A program made the translations under genes and the position numbers. Source: Anaerolineales bacterium UBA2200 (lineage in GTDB: Bacteria > Chloroflexota > Anaerolineae > UBA2200). Taken from it: DNA of 64,000 nt. Shown here piece by piece: positions 25,213-33,432 of the stretch; position 1 is the first letter of the stretch; every line of letters begins with the position of its first letter. The notes beneath the pieces were generated by a model. The model ran no database searches. It saw only the letters and a program-made list of their open reading frames with translations, and was not told the DNA's origin. The stretch covers positions 62,001 through 126,000 of the forward strand of contig DCVA01000036.1 in the NCBI GenBank assembly GCA_002327925.1. Reading direction: 5' to 3'.

Positions 25213-26539
25213 GGCCCCACAGGAGGGACGAACCATTCCGAAAAACCTTCAGTCTACCGCGCCCGAGCCAGAGCGTTTCTACCTGGTGGGTGCCGAAGCC
25301 AAAGGGGAGAGGCGAGCCTGGGACCTGGAGGACTCCATGGCGGAGCTGGCCCAGCTCGCAGAGACCGCGGGAGCTGCCGTAATCGGACAGACCCGGCAGA
25401 GGATGGATGGGATCAATCCGGCCACCTACATCGGCAAGGGCAAGGTCGAGGAGCTCAAGCTGCTGGGAGTGGAGCTGGGCGCTGACGCCTTTGTGTTTGA
25501 CGACGAGCTGTCGCCGGCCCAGCAGCGTAACCTCGAACGGGCACTGGAAGTGAAAGTGCTGGACCGCACCGCGTTGATCCTGGACATCTTCGCCAAGCAC
25601 GCCCAGACTCGCGAGGGAGCTCTGCAGGTCGAACTGGCTCAGTACGAGTACCGCCTGCCCAGACTGACGAAAGCGTGGACCAACCTGGCTCAACAGACCG
25701 GGGGCGGCGCCGCAAGAGGCGGAGCGGCTGGCGTTGGCCTGCGCGGACCAGGCGAGACACAGCTCGAAACGGACCGACGGCTGGTGCGGCACCGCATCAC
25801 GATGCTCAAGAAGGACCTCGAGCAAGTGCGCAGCCAGCGCGAGCAATACCGCAGCCACAGGCGTCAGCAGGGAGTGCCGGTCGTTTCGCTGGTCGGCTAC
25901 ACTAACGCCGGCAAGTCCACGTTGCTCAACGCGCTGACGGGGGCCGGGGTGCTGGCCACGGACAGGCTTTTTGCCACGCTTGACCCGGTGACCAGGCGCC
26001 TGAGCCTGCCCGGCGGCAAAGAGGTTCTGCTGACCGATACGGTCGGCTTCATCCAGAAGCTGCCGACCCAGCTCGTGGCAGCCTTCCGGGCCACGCTGGA
26101 GGAGATCACCCAGGCGGATCTGATCCTCCACGTGGTCGACATAACGCATCCGAATTCCGAGCAGCAGATTCAGACCGTGGAGCGGGTCCTGGCGGAGATC
26201 GGAGCCGGCGGCAAGCCCATGCTCGTGGCGCTGAACAAGGTCGACCTGATCAAGGACCCGCTGCAGACTCAGCGGCTGGTTGCCGACCACGCAGGCGCAG
26301 TGGCCATCTCAGCGCTGCGCTCACGGGGCACAGAGCAGCTACTCTTCCGCATCGAGTCCGCACTGGCGGAGCAGATGGTTCCCGTGCGTGCGCGCATTCC
26401 GTACGCGGCAAACGAGCTGATCGCCGCTTTTCACCGGCTCGGGGTGGTGATCACAGACCGGGCCGGCGCAAAGGGGGTCTTGCTCGACGGCAAGGTGCCG
26501 CCCGGGCTGCTCAGCCGCCTGGAGCCATATCTTGAGTGA
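25157..26539 (+). CDS. hflX: Ribosome-associated GTPase HflX
   Basis: HflX is a GTPase that binds the 50S subunit and splits stalled or stress-hibernating ribosomes. The N-terminal HflX domain has INPATYIGKGKVEEL, DRTALILDIFAKHAQTREG and GGAARGGAAGVGLRGPGETQ. The G domain has G1 GYTNAGKSTLLNAL, G3 DTVGFIQKLP and G4 NKVD. The start is uncertain: ATG 25157 overlaps the previous gene by 56 bases and has no good Shine-Dalgarno. A perfect AGGAGG at 25221-25226 points to an in-frame ATT at 25235, a rare start codon. The given start is the outer limit. Confidence 0.92.
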   Translation: MNGCVRQATEFAPLVAPRKAPQEGRTIPKNLQSTAPEPERFYLVGAEAKGERRAWDLEDSMAELAQLAETAGAAVIGQTRQRMDGINPATYIGKGKVEELKLLGVELGADAFVFDDELSPAQQRNLERALEVKVLDRTALILDIFAKHAQTREGALQVELAQYEYRLPRLTKAWTNLAQQTGGGAARGGAAGVGLRGPGETQLETDRRLVRHRITMLKKDLEQVRSQREQYRSHRRQQGVPVVSLVGYTNAGKSTLLNALTGAGVLATDRLFATLDPVTRRLSLPGGKEVLLTDTVGFIQKLPTQLVAAFRATLEEITQADLILHVVDITHPNSEQQIQTVERVLAEIGAGGKPMLVALNKVDLIKDPLQTQRLVADHAGAVAISALRSRGTEQLLFRIESALAEQMVPVRARIPYAANELIAAFHRLGVVITDRAGAKGVLLDGKVPPGLLSRLEPYLE

Positions 26540-26569
26540 GTTCGGCCAGGAAGAGGAGGTTGCCACGCC

Positions 26570-28306
26570 ATGAGGGAATTCCGCGGAATCGCGGCATCAG
26601 ACGGAATCGCGCTGGGTCCTGCCTTCGTGTATTCCTTCCAGGAGAAGCAACAGTACCGGCGCGTGTGCGCCGCTGAGGAAACCGCCAACGAGCTGGCTCG
26701 CATGGAGCGGGCCCTGTCCGTGGCCCACGAGCAGCTCCAGCGGATTTACGAGAAGGCCAGCGCTGAAGCAGGCGAAGGCACAGCCGCGATATTCCTGGCT
26801 CACCAGGAGTTCCTAGAAGACCCCTCCTTGCTTGAAGAGGCACAGAAACTGATCCGGGAGACCTGCGCGACGGCCGAGGCAGCCGTCACGGAAGGTTTCG
26901 AGTACTATGCCGGGCAGTTGGAGGCGATGGAGGACGACTATCTCCGCGAACGGGCCGGCGACCTGCGAGACGTCAGTCGCCGCGTGCTGCAAATTCTGAC
27001 CGGCACCCAGGACGTGGACTCCCTGGCCAACCTGACCCAACCGGTGATCGTGGTGGCCCGCGACCTCACTCCATCCGACACGGCCCAGATGGACAAGAAG
27101 ATGGTGCGGGGTTTCTGCACAGCGGCGGGAGGATTCACCTCGCACACGGCCATCATCGCGCGCATTCTCGGGATTCCGGCCGTCGTCGGTGCAGGGGAAT
27201 CCCTGCTCGAGATCACCGCGGGAACACAGCTCATCGTCGACGGACGTGGCGGGCAGGTCATCGCCGCGCCGGATGAAACCACGGCTGAGAGGTTCGCCTC
27301 ACTTCGCCGGTCGCATGACGAGGAGCAGAACCGGCTCAAGGCGCTGGCAACCAGGCCAGGGCAGACCAGGGATGGCCGCCGCGTACAGGTCGTGGCCAAC
27401 ATTGCCGACGCATCTTCGGCTGAGGCGGCTCTGGATTTGGGCGCGGAGGGAGTGGGACTGTATCGCACCGAGTACCTCTACCTCAACCGGCAGAGCGTCC
27501 CCACGGAAGCAGAGCAGTACCGCGACTATAACGCTGTTACGAACGTGCTTGGAGATCGGCCGCTGCTCATCCGCACTCTGGACATCGGTGGGGACAAACA
27601 GCTGCCGTACGTGGACTTTGGGCACGAGCTGAATCCCTTCCTGGGCTGGCGCGCCATTCGGCTCTGCCTGGACAGCCCGCAGCTCTTTGAGCCGCAGCTT
27701 CGCGCCATTCTGCGTGCCAGCGCGGAGAGGAACGTGCAGATCATGTTCCCCATGATCGCCACCCTGGCTGAGGTGAGACGGGCCAAAGAGGTCTTGAAAA
27801 AGGTACAGCGCCAGCTCGCCGACGAGCACGTCGCCTTTGATGCCGGCACCCCGATAGGAATCATGGTCGAGATCCCCTCGGCGGCGTTGGCCGCGGATCT
27901 CATCGCACCCGAAGTCGACTTCTTCAGCATCGGCACGAACGACCTGATCCAGTACACCTTGGCCTGCGACAGAGGCAACGAGAAGGTCGCCCATCTCTAC
28001 GACCCGCTGCACCCGGCCATTCTCCGGCTGATCAAGGGGGTCATCGATGCCGCTCATCGCGCCGGCAAGTGGGTGGGCATGTGCGGAGAGATGGCAGGGG
28101 ATCCAGAAGCGATCCCGCTGCTTTTGGGCCTGGGCCTCGACGAGTTCAGTATGAACGCACCGGCCATCCCGGCGGCCAAGGAACTCATCCGCTCGCTCAC
28201 GTTCGAACAGGCACAACAGATCTCGATTGAGGCTCTTGCCAAGCCGAGCGCCGAAGAAATCCGGGGCTACCTGCGGAGTCTCGGCCTTGCCAACCAGCGC
28301 ACCTAG
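26570..28306 (+). CDS. ptsI: Phosphoenolpyruvate-protein phosphotransferase (enzyme I)
   Basis: A 578-residue PTS enzyme I that takes phosphate from PEP and passes it to HPr. GGFTSHTAIIARILGIPAVV (about 181-200) holds the phosphorylated His. The PEP-binding barrel has VGLYRTEYLYL, RTLDIGGDKQLPY, MFPMIATLAEV, GIMVEIPSAAL and FSIGTNDLIQYTLA, with CGEMAG (active-site Cys) near 505. No HPr or EII genes are next to it, so it may serve a distant PTS or a regulatory phosphorelay. Shine-Dalgarno GGAAGAGGAGG-like bases precede the ATG by about ten. Confidence 0.95.
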   Translation: MREFRGIAASDGIALGPAFVYSFQEKQQYRRVCAAEETANELARMERALSVAHEQLQRIYEKASAEAGEGTAAIFLAHQEFLEDPSLLEEAQKLIRETCATAEAAVTEGFEYYAGQLEAMEDDYLRERAGDLRDVSRRVLQILTGTQDVDSLANLTQPVIVVARDLTPSDTAQMDKKMVRGFCTAAGGFTSHTAIIARILGIPAVVGAGESLLEITAGTQLIVDGRGGQVIAAPDETTAERFASLRRSHDEEQNRLKALATRPGQTRDGRRVQVVANIADASSAEAALDLGAEGVGLYRTEYLYLNRQSVPTEAEQYRDYNAVTNVLGDRPLLIRTLDIGGDKQLPYVDFGHELNPFLGWRAIRLCLDSPQLFEPQLRAILRASAERNVQIMFPMIATLAEVRRAKEVLKKVQRQLADEHVAFDAGTPIGIMVEIPSAALAADLIAPEVDFFSIGTNDLIQYTLACDRGNEKVAHLYDPLHPAILRLIKGVIDAAHRAGKWVGMCGEMAGDPEAIPLLLGLGLDEFSMNAPAIPAAKELIRSLTFEQAQQISIEALAKPSAEEIRGYLRSLGLANQRT

Positions 28307-28546
28307 GAATCCTCTTCCTGATGCCATAATACGGCCCGCTCGGGACATGCGTCGTGCGCTGCCATGACATAACCCGCAGGCGTGCCGTCGCATTCGCACA
28401 AGCGTCCTGACCCGTCCAACCTCCCCCCGCGCCGCAACCCAGACCATCTCACGGACCGCGACGGCACCACCGTTGCACATCCGGGTGCTGGACGTCCACC
28501 TCAGCGGTACACAGGGCCGCGCCATGCCAGCCGTGTCCAACGGAGC

Positions 28547-28576
28547 TTGACAAACGGCCTACGAACTTCGCACTAT
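28547..28576 (+). promoter_or_regulatory. Orphan promoter-like sequence
   Basis: A perfect TTGACA (28547-28552) is followed after 18 bp by CACTAT (28571-28576). No coding region begins within 250 bases downstream. Confidence 0.35.
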
Positions 28577-28782
28577 GCTCCTTATGTAGTATACACATGG
28601 CAGAAGCCCCTGGCACGCGGCCGCAGTAGCCCGACTTGAGCCTTCTCCGGACTGGCTCGGCATGCAATCCGAGGCGCACATCATCAAGTCCGCGAGTCGT
28701 CGTGCTGAATCGAGATCGAGTCCACCCGCGCTCGCAATGGCCTAACACGCCAGCCAGTCTCTCGCCGGCGCCCGGAAGGAGT

Positions 28783-28811
28783 TTGGCACACCCGGACCCG
28801 TGTGCTACAAT
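28783..28811 (+). promoter_or_regulatory. Promoter of the first S41 peptidase
   Basis: TTGGCA (28783-28788) and TACAAT (28806-28811) are 17 bp apart. Transcription should start near 28818, which excludes the upstream start codons of the peptidase frame. Confidence 0.7.
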
Positions 28812-28844
28812 GCGCCGGTGCGAAACCAGTGCATTGATCAGCTT

Positions 28845-30113
28845 ATGTCAACACAGTCCTGTGCCTCCCTTCCACCGCGAGGTCGAGCAGGCCGCGCCGT
28901 GCTTTTGCTACTGATGAGCGCGCTGCTCGCCACGGCGTGCCTGGCTTCCGGTTTCACCGTGGGCGGCGGCAGGTGGACGCCGCACGGCGATGCCTTGGGG
29001 GGCACTCCGGCGGACCAGGCCAGCCGCTTTCGAGTGTTCTGGCAGGCGTGGCACGTGGTGGAAGGTCAGTTCTACGCGACGGATCCACTGGATCCCCAAC
29101 AGATGACCTACGGTGCCATCGCTGGCTTACTGGCGGCGCTGGGGGATCCCTACGCCGGATTCTCGAACCCGCCCGCACACCGCCTGGAGAACGATTCCTT
29201 CAGCGGAGACTTCGGCGGGATAGGTGCATCGCTGGCCATCGACAACGGCATCGTCGCGCTGAGCACGGTGCATCCACTGTCCCCGGCCGAAGCGGCCGGC
29301 TTGCGGTCTGGGGACCGTCTGCTGGCCGTGGATGGAATCGCCCTCCAGACTACTTCCCTCGACGAGCTCGCTCTGGCCATCCGGGGCTCACCGGGATCGA
29401 CGGTGCGGCTGGACGTTCAGCGCCAAGGACAACCGCTCACCTTCGGCGTGGTGCGAGCGACCGTCGAGCTCCCCAGTGTTTGGTGGCAAGCACTGGCGTC
29501 TGGCCTGGGCTACATACGAATCGAGCGCTTTAGCGGCCGCACCCCCGCGGAGGTAGGCCTGGCTCTGAACGAACTGCAGACAGCCGGGGCAAAGGCTCTG
29601 CTGCTGGATCTGAGAGACAACGCGGGCGGTCTGGCAGCTACTGCATCCGGCGTGCTGGCTCAGTTACTCGATGGCGGAATTGCCTACCGCGAGATGTCAA
29701 GGGACGGACAGGAACAGCGTATTGCCATCCCCTTCGGCGTGGTCCGTGCGTCGACTCTGCCTCTCGCCGTCCTGGTGAACCATGGCACGGCCAGCGCCGC
29801 AGAGATCGTGGCGGCGGCCGTCCAGGACCATGGCAGGGGCCCGCTCGTTGGAGAGCACACCTACGGCAAGGGCTCAGTACAGATCCTACACACCCTGAGC
29901 GATGGCTCCAGCATCCGCATCACCACGACGCGATGGCTGACCCCCTCCGGATCCCCGATCGAAGGAGTAGGATTACTGCCGGACATTGTAACCGCCCCCG
30001 ATCAGGACGCGGTCGCGCAGGGTTGCCTGTACCTGGCTCAAAGCGCAGGGACGCGGCTGGACTGCACAGGGCAGTTGACGCCTAACGAAGAAACTGGAAA
30101 GGTGCTGGTGTAG
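28845..30113 (+). CDS. S41-family C-terminal processing peptidase (lipoprotein)
   Basis: A 422-residue CtpA/tail-specific protease homologue. The N-terminus ends in a hydrophobic stretch with LLATAC, a lipobox, so the protein is probably lipid-anchored outside. A PDZ domain (about 125-200) has LSPAEAAGLRSGDRLLAVDG. The catalytic domain has LLLDLRDNAGGLAATASGV, VNHGTASAAEIVAAAVQD with the nucleophile Ser, and EHTYGKGSVQ with the general-base Lys. ATG 28845 was chosen because it lies after the predicted transcription start. A closely related gene follows six bases later. Confidence 0.87.
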   Translation: MSTQSCASLPPRGRAGRAVLLLLMSALLATACLASGFTVGGGRWTPHGDALGGTPADQASRFRVFWQAWHVVEGQFYATDPLDPQQMTYGAIAGLLAALGDPYAGFSNPPAHRLENDSFSGDFGGIGASLAIDNGIVALSTVHPLSPAEAAGLRSGDRLLAVDGIALQTTSLDELALAIRGSPGSTVRLDVQRQGQPLTFGVVRATVELPSVWWQALASGLGYIRIERFSGRTPAEVGLALNELQTAGAKALLLDLRDNAGGLAATASGVLAQLLDGGIAYREMSRDGQEQRIAIPFGVVRASTLPLAVLVNHGTASAAEIVAAAVQDHGRGPLVGEHTYGKGSVQILHTLSDGSSIRITTTRWLTPSGSPIEGVGLLPDIVTAPDQDAVAQGCLYLAQSAGTRLDCTGQLTPNEETGKVLV

Positions 30114-30119
30114 TCATTT

Positions 30120-31322
30120 ATGTCTAGCGTACAGAAGTGGGTGCTGATTCCCCTCCTCGTTCTCTTGATGTGCCTGGCCACTTTCGCAGCCGGCTTCGGT
30201 GTGGGCCATTACCTCCTGCCGTCCGGTCAGGTCGCGGCCGAACAGACGGCTGCGGAACATGAAGAGCAGTTCGCCGTCTTCTGGGAGGCCTGGCGCGTGG
30301 TCGAGGAAGAGTTCTATACGGACCAGCCCCTGGATTACCAGGCGCTCACCTACGGCGCCGCTCGCGGAATGGTGCAGTCGCTGGGCGATCCTCACACGAC
30401 CTTCCTGACCCCCGATCAGGCCGACATGTTCTCTCAGGACCTTGAGGGATCGTTTGGCGGCGTCGGCGTGACCATCAGCCCAACGGACGATGGCTACGTG
30501 CAGGTCGTCAAACTGATCGCCGGAGGGCCAGCGGAGAAGACGATCCTCCAGCCAGGAGATGTGATCCTAGCAGTGAACGGGACATCGATCCACGGAATGG
30601 ATCAGAACGAGGCCATCGCCTTGATTCGTGGCGAGATCGGCACGGAGGTCAAGCTGCTCGTGCGGCACAACGATGAGCAAGTAGAGCTGACCATCACTCG
30701 GGCGCAGATCACCATTCCAACCACCGAGCGAGACCTGCTGGACGGCAACATCGCCTACCTGAGCCTCGCCGAGTTCAATGCCAGAGCCACCGCTCTGGTA
30801 CAGGCCGATCTCCAGGAGCTCCTCAAGAGCAAACCCATCGGCCTGATTCTGGACTTGAGGGGCAACCCCGGAGGCTATCTGCACATCGTGGAGCAGATCG
30901 GAGACGAGTTCTTGGGCGAAGGACCGTTTGTGATCGAGCGCAGTTCGACAGGCGACGAAAGCCGGCGCAGCACAACGTCCCGGGGATCCGCCGAGGAGAT
31001 TTCCCTCGTCGTCCTGGTGGACGGCGGCAGTGCCAGCGCTTCCGAGATCCTCGCCGGTGCCGTGCAGGACCGCCGCCGGGGCGCGGTGATCGGAGAGCAA
31101 ACCTACGGTAAGGGCTCTGTTCAGGTCACGGAAAGACTGAGCGATGGCTCCGCAGTGACCGTGACCATCCGCAAGTGGTTCACCCCTTCGGACCGCGCCA
31201 TCGACGGCCAGGGCCTGACGCCCGACATCATCGTGGAGTTCAGCCAGGAAGATGTGCAGGCAGGGCGCGACCCTCAGCTGGAACGCGCTGTGTCGTACCT
31301 GCTGGAGACAAGAGACCAGTGA
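30120..31322 (+). CDS. S41-family C-terminal processing peptidase (membrane-anchored)
   Basis: A 400-residue carboxyl-terminal protease. One N-terminal membrane helix (about 7-28) has no lipobox Cys, unlike its tandem neighbour. The PDZ domain includes GGPAEKTILQPGDVILAVNG, and the protease core has LILDLRGNPGGYLHIV, VDGGSASASEILAGAVQD (Ser) and GEQTYGKGSVQ (Lys). It probably trims or degrades extracytoplasmic proteins. Its stop overlaps the GTG of smpB. Tandem copies suggest duplication followed by different modes of membrane attachment. Confidence 0.9.
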   Translation: MSSVQKWVLIPLLVLLMCLATFAAGFGVGHYLLPSGQVAAEQTAAEHEEQFAVFWEAWRVVEEEFYTDQPLDYQALTYGAARGMVQSLGDPHTTFLTPDQADMFSQDLEGSFGGVGVTISPTDDGYVQVVKLIAGGPAEKTILQPGDVILAVNGTSIHGMDQNEAIALIRGEIGTEVKLLVRHNDEQVELTITRAQITIPTTERDLLDGNIAYLSLAEFNARATALVQADLQELLKSKPIGLILDLRGNPGGYLHIVEQIGDEFLGEGPFVIERSSTGDESRRSTTSRGSAEEISLVVLVDGGSASASEILAGAVQDRRRGAVIGEQTYGKGSVQVTERLSDGSAVTVTIRKWFTPSDRAIDGQGLTPDIIVEFSQEDVQAGRDPQLERAVSYLLETRDQ

Positions 31323-31780
31323 GCGAGAGCCGGTTGCTGGCATCGAACCGCAAAGCCTACCATGACTACTTCCTCGACGACCTGCAGGAAGCGGGCATCG
31401 TCCTCACCGGCACAGAAATCAAGTCGGTGCGCGAAGGGAGAATGAACCTTCGTGACAGCTATGTGCAAATCCGCGGCGGCCAGGCATGGCTGATGAACGT
31501 GCACATTTCGCCCTACTCGCAGGGGAATCGCGCCAACCCGGACCCGAGGCGAGACCGCAAGTTGTTGCTGCACAAACGAGAGATCCGGCGATTGCAGGCA
31601 GCAGTTCAAGAGAAGGGCCTGACCATCGTGCCTCTGCGCGTATACCTCAAGAACAACCGCGCCAAGGTGGAGATCGCTCTTGCTCGCGGCAAGAAACTTT
31701 ATGACAAGCGAGAGGCCATGGCCAGGCGCGATTCGGAGCGTCAGGTCCAGGCCGTGCTGAAGGGCCAACGCAACGAGTGA
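31319..31780 (+). CDS. smpB: SsrA-binding protein SmpB
   Basis: The 153-residue partner of tmRNA in trans-translation, which rescues ribosomes stalled on broken mRNAs. Signatures: NRKAYHDYFLDDLQEAGIVL, GTEIKSVREGRMNLRDSYV, EIALARGKKLYDKRE and the basic C-terminal tail RRDSERQVQAVLKGQ. The start is a GTG that overlaps the stop of the protease gene; a longer frame to the left is not needed. The tmRNA gene follows 70 bases downstream with its own promoter, the classic smpB-ssrA pair. Confidence 0.96.
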   Translation: MSESRLLASNRKAYHDYFLDDLQEAGIVLTGTEIKSVREGRMNLRDSYVQIRGGQAWLMNVHISPYSQGNRANPDPRRDRKLLLHKREIRRLQAAVQEKGLTIVPLRVYLKNNRAKVEIALARGKKLYDKREAMARRDSERQVQAVLKGQRNE

Positions 31781-31812
31781 GTGTGTTGGCATTCCTACGG
31801 GGATTGCCTGAT

Positions 31813-31841
31813 TTGCCAAAAGTGCCCACAGACGCTACAAT
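31813..31841 (+). promoter_or_regulatory. Promoter of ssrA (tmRNA)
   Basis: TTGCCA (31813-31818) and TACAAT (31836-31841) are 17 bp apart. The -10 box ends nine bases before the mature 5' end of the tmRNA. Confidence 0.75.
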
Positions 31842-31850
31842 GTGCTCGCT

Positions 31851-32260
31851 GGGGATGACAGGTCTCGACGGGGAGGGCTGACTCCGGACTGCAAGCTGAG
31901 GTGCCTCCACCTCGTTAAACAGGGGCCAAGATCAAGTGCCAATACAGCACGAACACCGGCGTATGCTTACGCCATGGCCGCCTAACGCGACCATAGCCTA
32001 GCAAAAGCCCTGGTCGCTTAGAGCGGCCACGTCCACTCTGGACTCGCTTCGGTGGTTCAGAACTGGGCGTCATCATAGCCGAAGTGCGGCTGCCTCCACG
32101 CCGATAAAGGCAGCCAAAGCCCCCTCGAAAGAGGGGATCTGCTGGCTCCCTCCAACTCAGTCGGTTGAGGTGGAACGGAGTGAGATCAAATAGCCGACTA
32201 TGCTTGTAGTACGTCTTGAGCCGAACTCTTCGGACGCGGGTTCGATTCCCGCCATCTCCA
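31851..32260 (+). ncRNA. ssrA: Transfer-messenger RNA (tmRNA)
   Basis: tmRNA tags stalled nascent proteins for degradation. The 5' end GGGGATGACAGGTCTCGACG and the 3' end with T-loop GGTTCGATTCC pair into a seven-base acceptor stem. The third pair is G-U, the alanine identity element. The resume codon GCC at 31938 opens the tag ANTARTPAYAYAMAA, ending at TAA 31983-31985; the final AMAA is a variant of the usual ALAA degradation signal. The 3' CCA is not encoded. SmpB is immediately upstream. Confidence 0.95.
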
Positions 32261-32270
32261 CTCCGTTCGC

Positions 32271-32320
32271 AGAGAGCCGCGAGCCGCGCTCGTTGAAGCG
32301 CGCGTGTCGGGCTCTCTTTC
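32271..32320 (+). terminator. Probable terminator after tmRNA
   Basis: AGAGAGCC (32271-32278) pairs with GGCTCTCT (32310-32317) and is followed by a short T run. The loop is long and may hold a second GC-rich hairpin. Confidence 0.5.
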
Positions 32321-32395
32321 GCTTGACGGGCCTGGAAGGGCCTCACTCAACTGTCTGGAGGCCTTACATTTCGCACGCGACTGGAGGGCGGAAAA

Positions 32396-33262
32396 ATGGA
32401 ACCAGTTCTTTTGGGCATCATCGGCGGAAGCGGCGTGTATGATATGGACGGGCTGACCGATGTGAGCGAAGAGCGGATCTCCACGCCATTTGGCGATCCC
32501 AGCGACGCGATCGTGGTCGGCTCTCTGTCCGGGGTGCGGGTTGCCTTCCTGCCCAGGCACGGCCGCGGCCACCGCATCACTCCGTCAGAGCTGAACTCGC
32601 GGGCCAACATCTTTGCACTCAAATCTCTCGGAGTGCAATTCATCGTTTCCATCAGTGCCTGCGGGAGCATGCGACAGGACTATGCCCCGCGACACATCGT
32701 CGTCCCGGACCAGATCTTTGACCGAACCAAGTCGAGGGCCAGCAGCTTCTTTGGCCAGGGACTGGTGGTACACATCAGCTTTGACGAACCCTACTGCCCC
32801 ACCCTGAACCAGCTCGTCTTCGAGGCCGTCGCCAGGACCGGGGCTACGGTGCACAAGGGCGGAACGTTCCTGGTTATCGAGGGTCCGCAGTTTTCGACCA
32901 AGGCAGAATCGCGGATCTACCGCCAGTGGGGCGTGGACATCATCGGCATGACCGCTTTGCCGGAGGCCAAGCTGGCCCGGGAAGCGGAGATCTGCTACGC
33001 CGCCATGGCGCACGTCACGGACTATGACGTCTGGCACGAGACGGAAGACCCTGTTACTCTGGCGATGCTGATCGAAAACCTGACTGCCAACGCGGCCGTC
33101 ACCAAGCAGGCCCTGCGCTACCTGGCGCCCATGGTCGCCCAACTATCGGAGCGCTCGTGCAAGTGCGCGACCGCCCTGTCAACGGCCATCATCACCCAGC
33201 GCGAGGCGATCCCGGCCCACACCAAGCGGGAACTCGCATTGCTGCTGCACAAGTACCTGTAG
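32396..33262 (+). CDS. mtnP: S-methyl-5'-thioadenosine phosphorylase
   Basis: A 288-residue trimeric purine nucleoside phosphorylase family enzyme that splits methylthioadenosine to adenine and methylthioribose-1-phosphate. LGIIGGSGVYDM and RHGRGHRITPSELN bind phosphate, and SISACGSMRQDYAP is typical. FSTKAESRIYRQWG and GMTALPEAKLAREAEICYA follow. VTDYDVW carries the two Asp residues that favour adenine over guanine or hypoxanthine, supporting MTAP rather than a general PNP. GGAGGG precedes the ATG by seven bases. The gene stands alone. Confidence 0.93.
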   Translation: MEPVLLGIIGGSGVYDMDGLTDVSEERISTPFGDPSDAIVVGSLSGVRVAFLPRHGRGHRITPSELNSRANIFALKSLGVQFIVSISACGSMRQDYAPRHIVVPDQIFDRTKSRASSFFGQGLVVHISFDEPYCPTLNQLVFEAVARTGATVHKGGTFLVIEGPQFSTKAESRIYRQWGVDIIGMTALPEAKLAREAEICYAAMAHVTDYDVWHETEDPVTLAMLIENLTANAAVTKQALRYLAPMVAQLSERSCKCATALSTAIITQREAIPAHTKRELALLLHKYL

Positions 33263-33277
33263 AGCCACGGACCAGCC

Positions 33278-33316
33278 AGGGGGAGCGGACAACCGCCGCT
33301 CCCCCTTTCGTTTTCT
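33278..33316 (+). terminator. Intrinsic terminator after mtnP
   Basis: AGGGGGAGCGG (33278-33288) pairs perfectly with CCGCTCCCCCT (33296-33306) and is followed by TTCGTTTTC. Confidence 0.85.
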
Positions 33317-33432
33317 TGCGAACCTCCGGCACCAGCCAGCACTGCGTGGCCTTTTCGTATAGCAATGGCCATCTTAGAGCAAAGGCTGTCCTGCCGCTCC
33401 GCGCCCACATTTGTGGGACTACACGAAGGCCG

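Larger units (their letters stand above)
28307..28844. other. Long intergenic gap between ptsI and the first S41 peptidase
   Basis: Over 500 bases without a convincing gene. The short open frames here are rich in Arg/Pro/His with no family pattern or Shine-Dalgarno. It holds two promoter-like sequences reading right (listed separately). The first, at 28547, has no gene within 270 bases, so a small RNA or a lost gene cannot be ruled out. No clear terminator for ptsI was found. Confidence 0.5.

Noticed and set aside
27299..28540. A 413-codon minus-strand frame
   Set aside because: Antisense to ptsI; no motif.
28382..28639. An 85-codon frame in the gap after ptsI
   Set aside because: Pro/Arg/His-rich, no Shine-Dalgarno, no family pattern; recorded only as part of the intergenic region.
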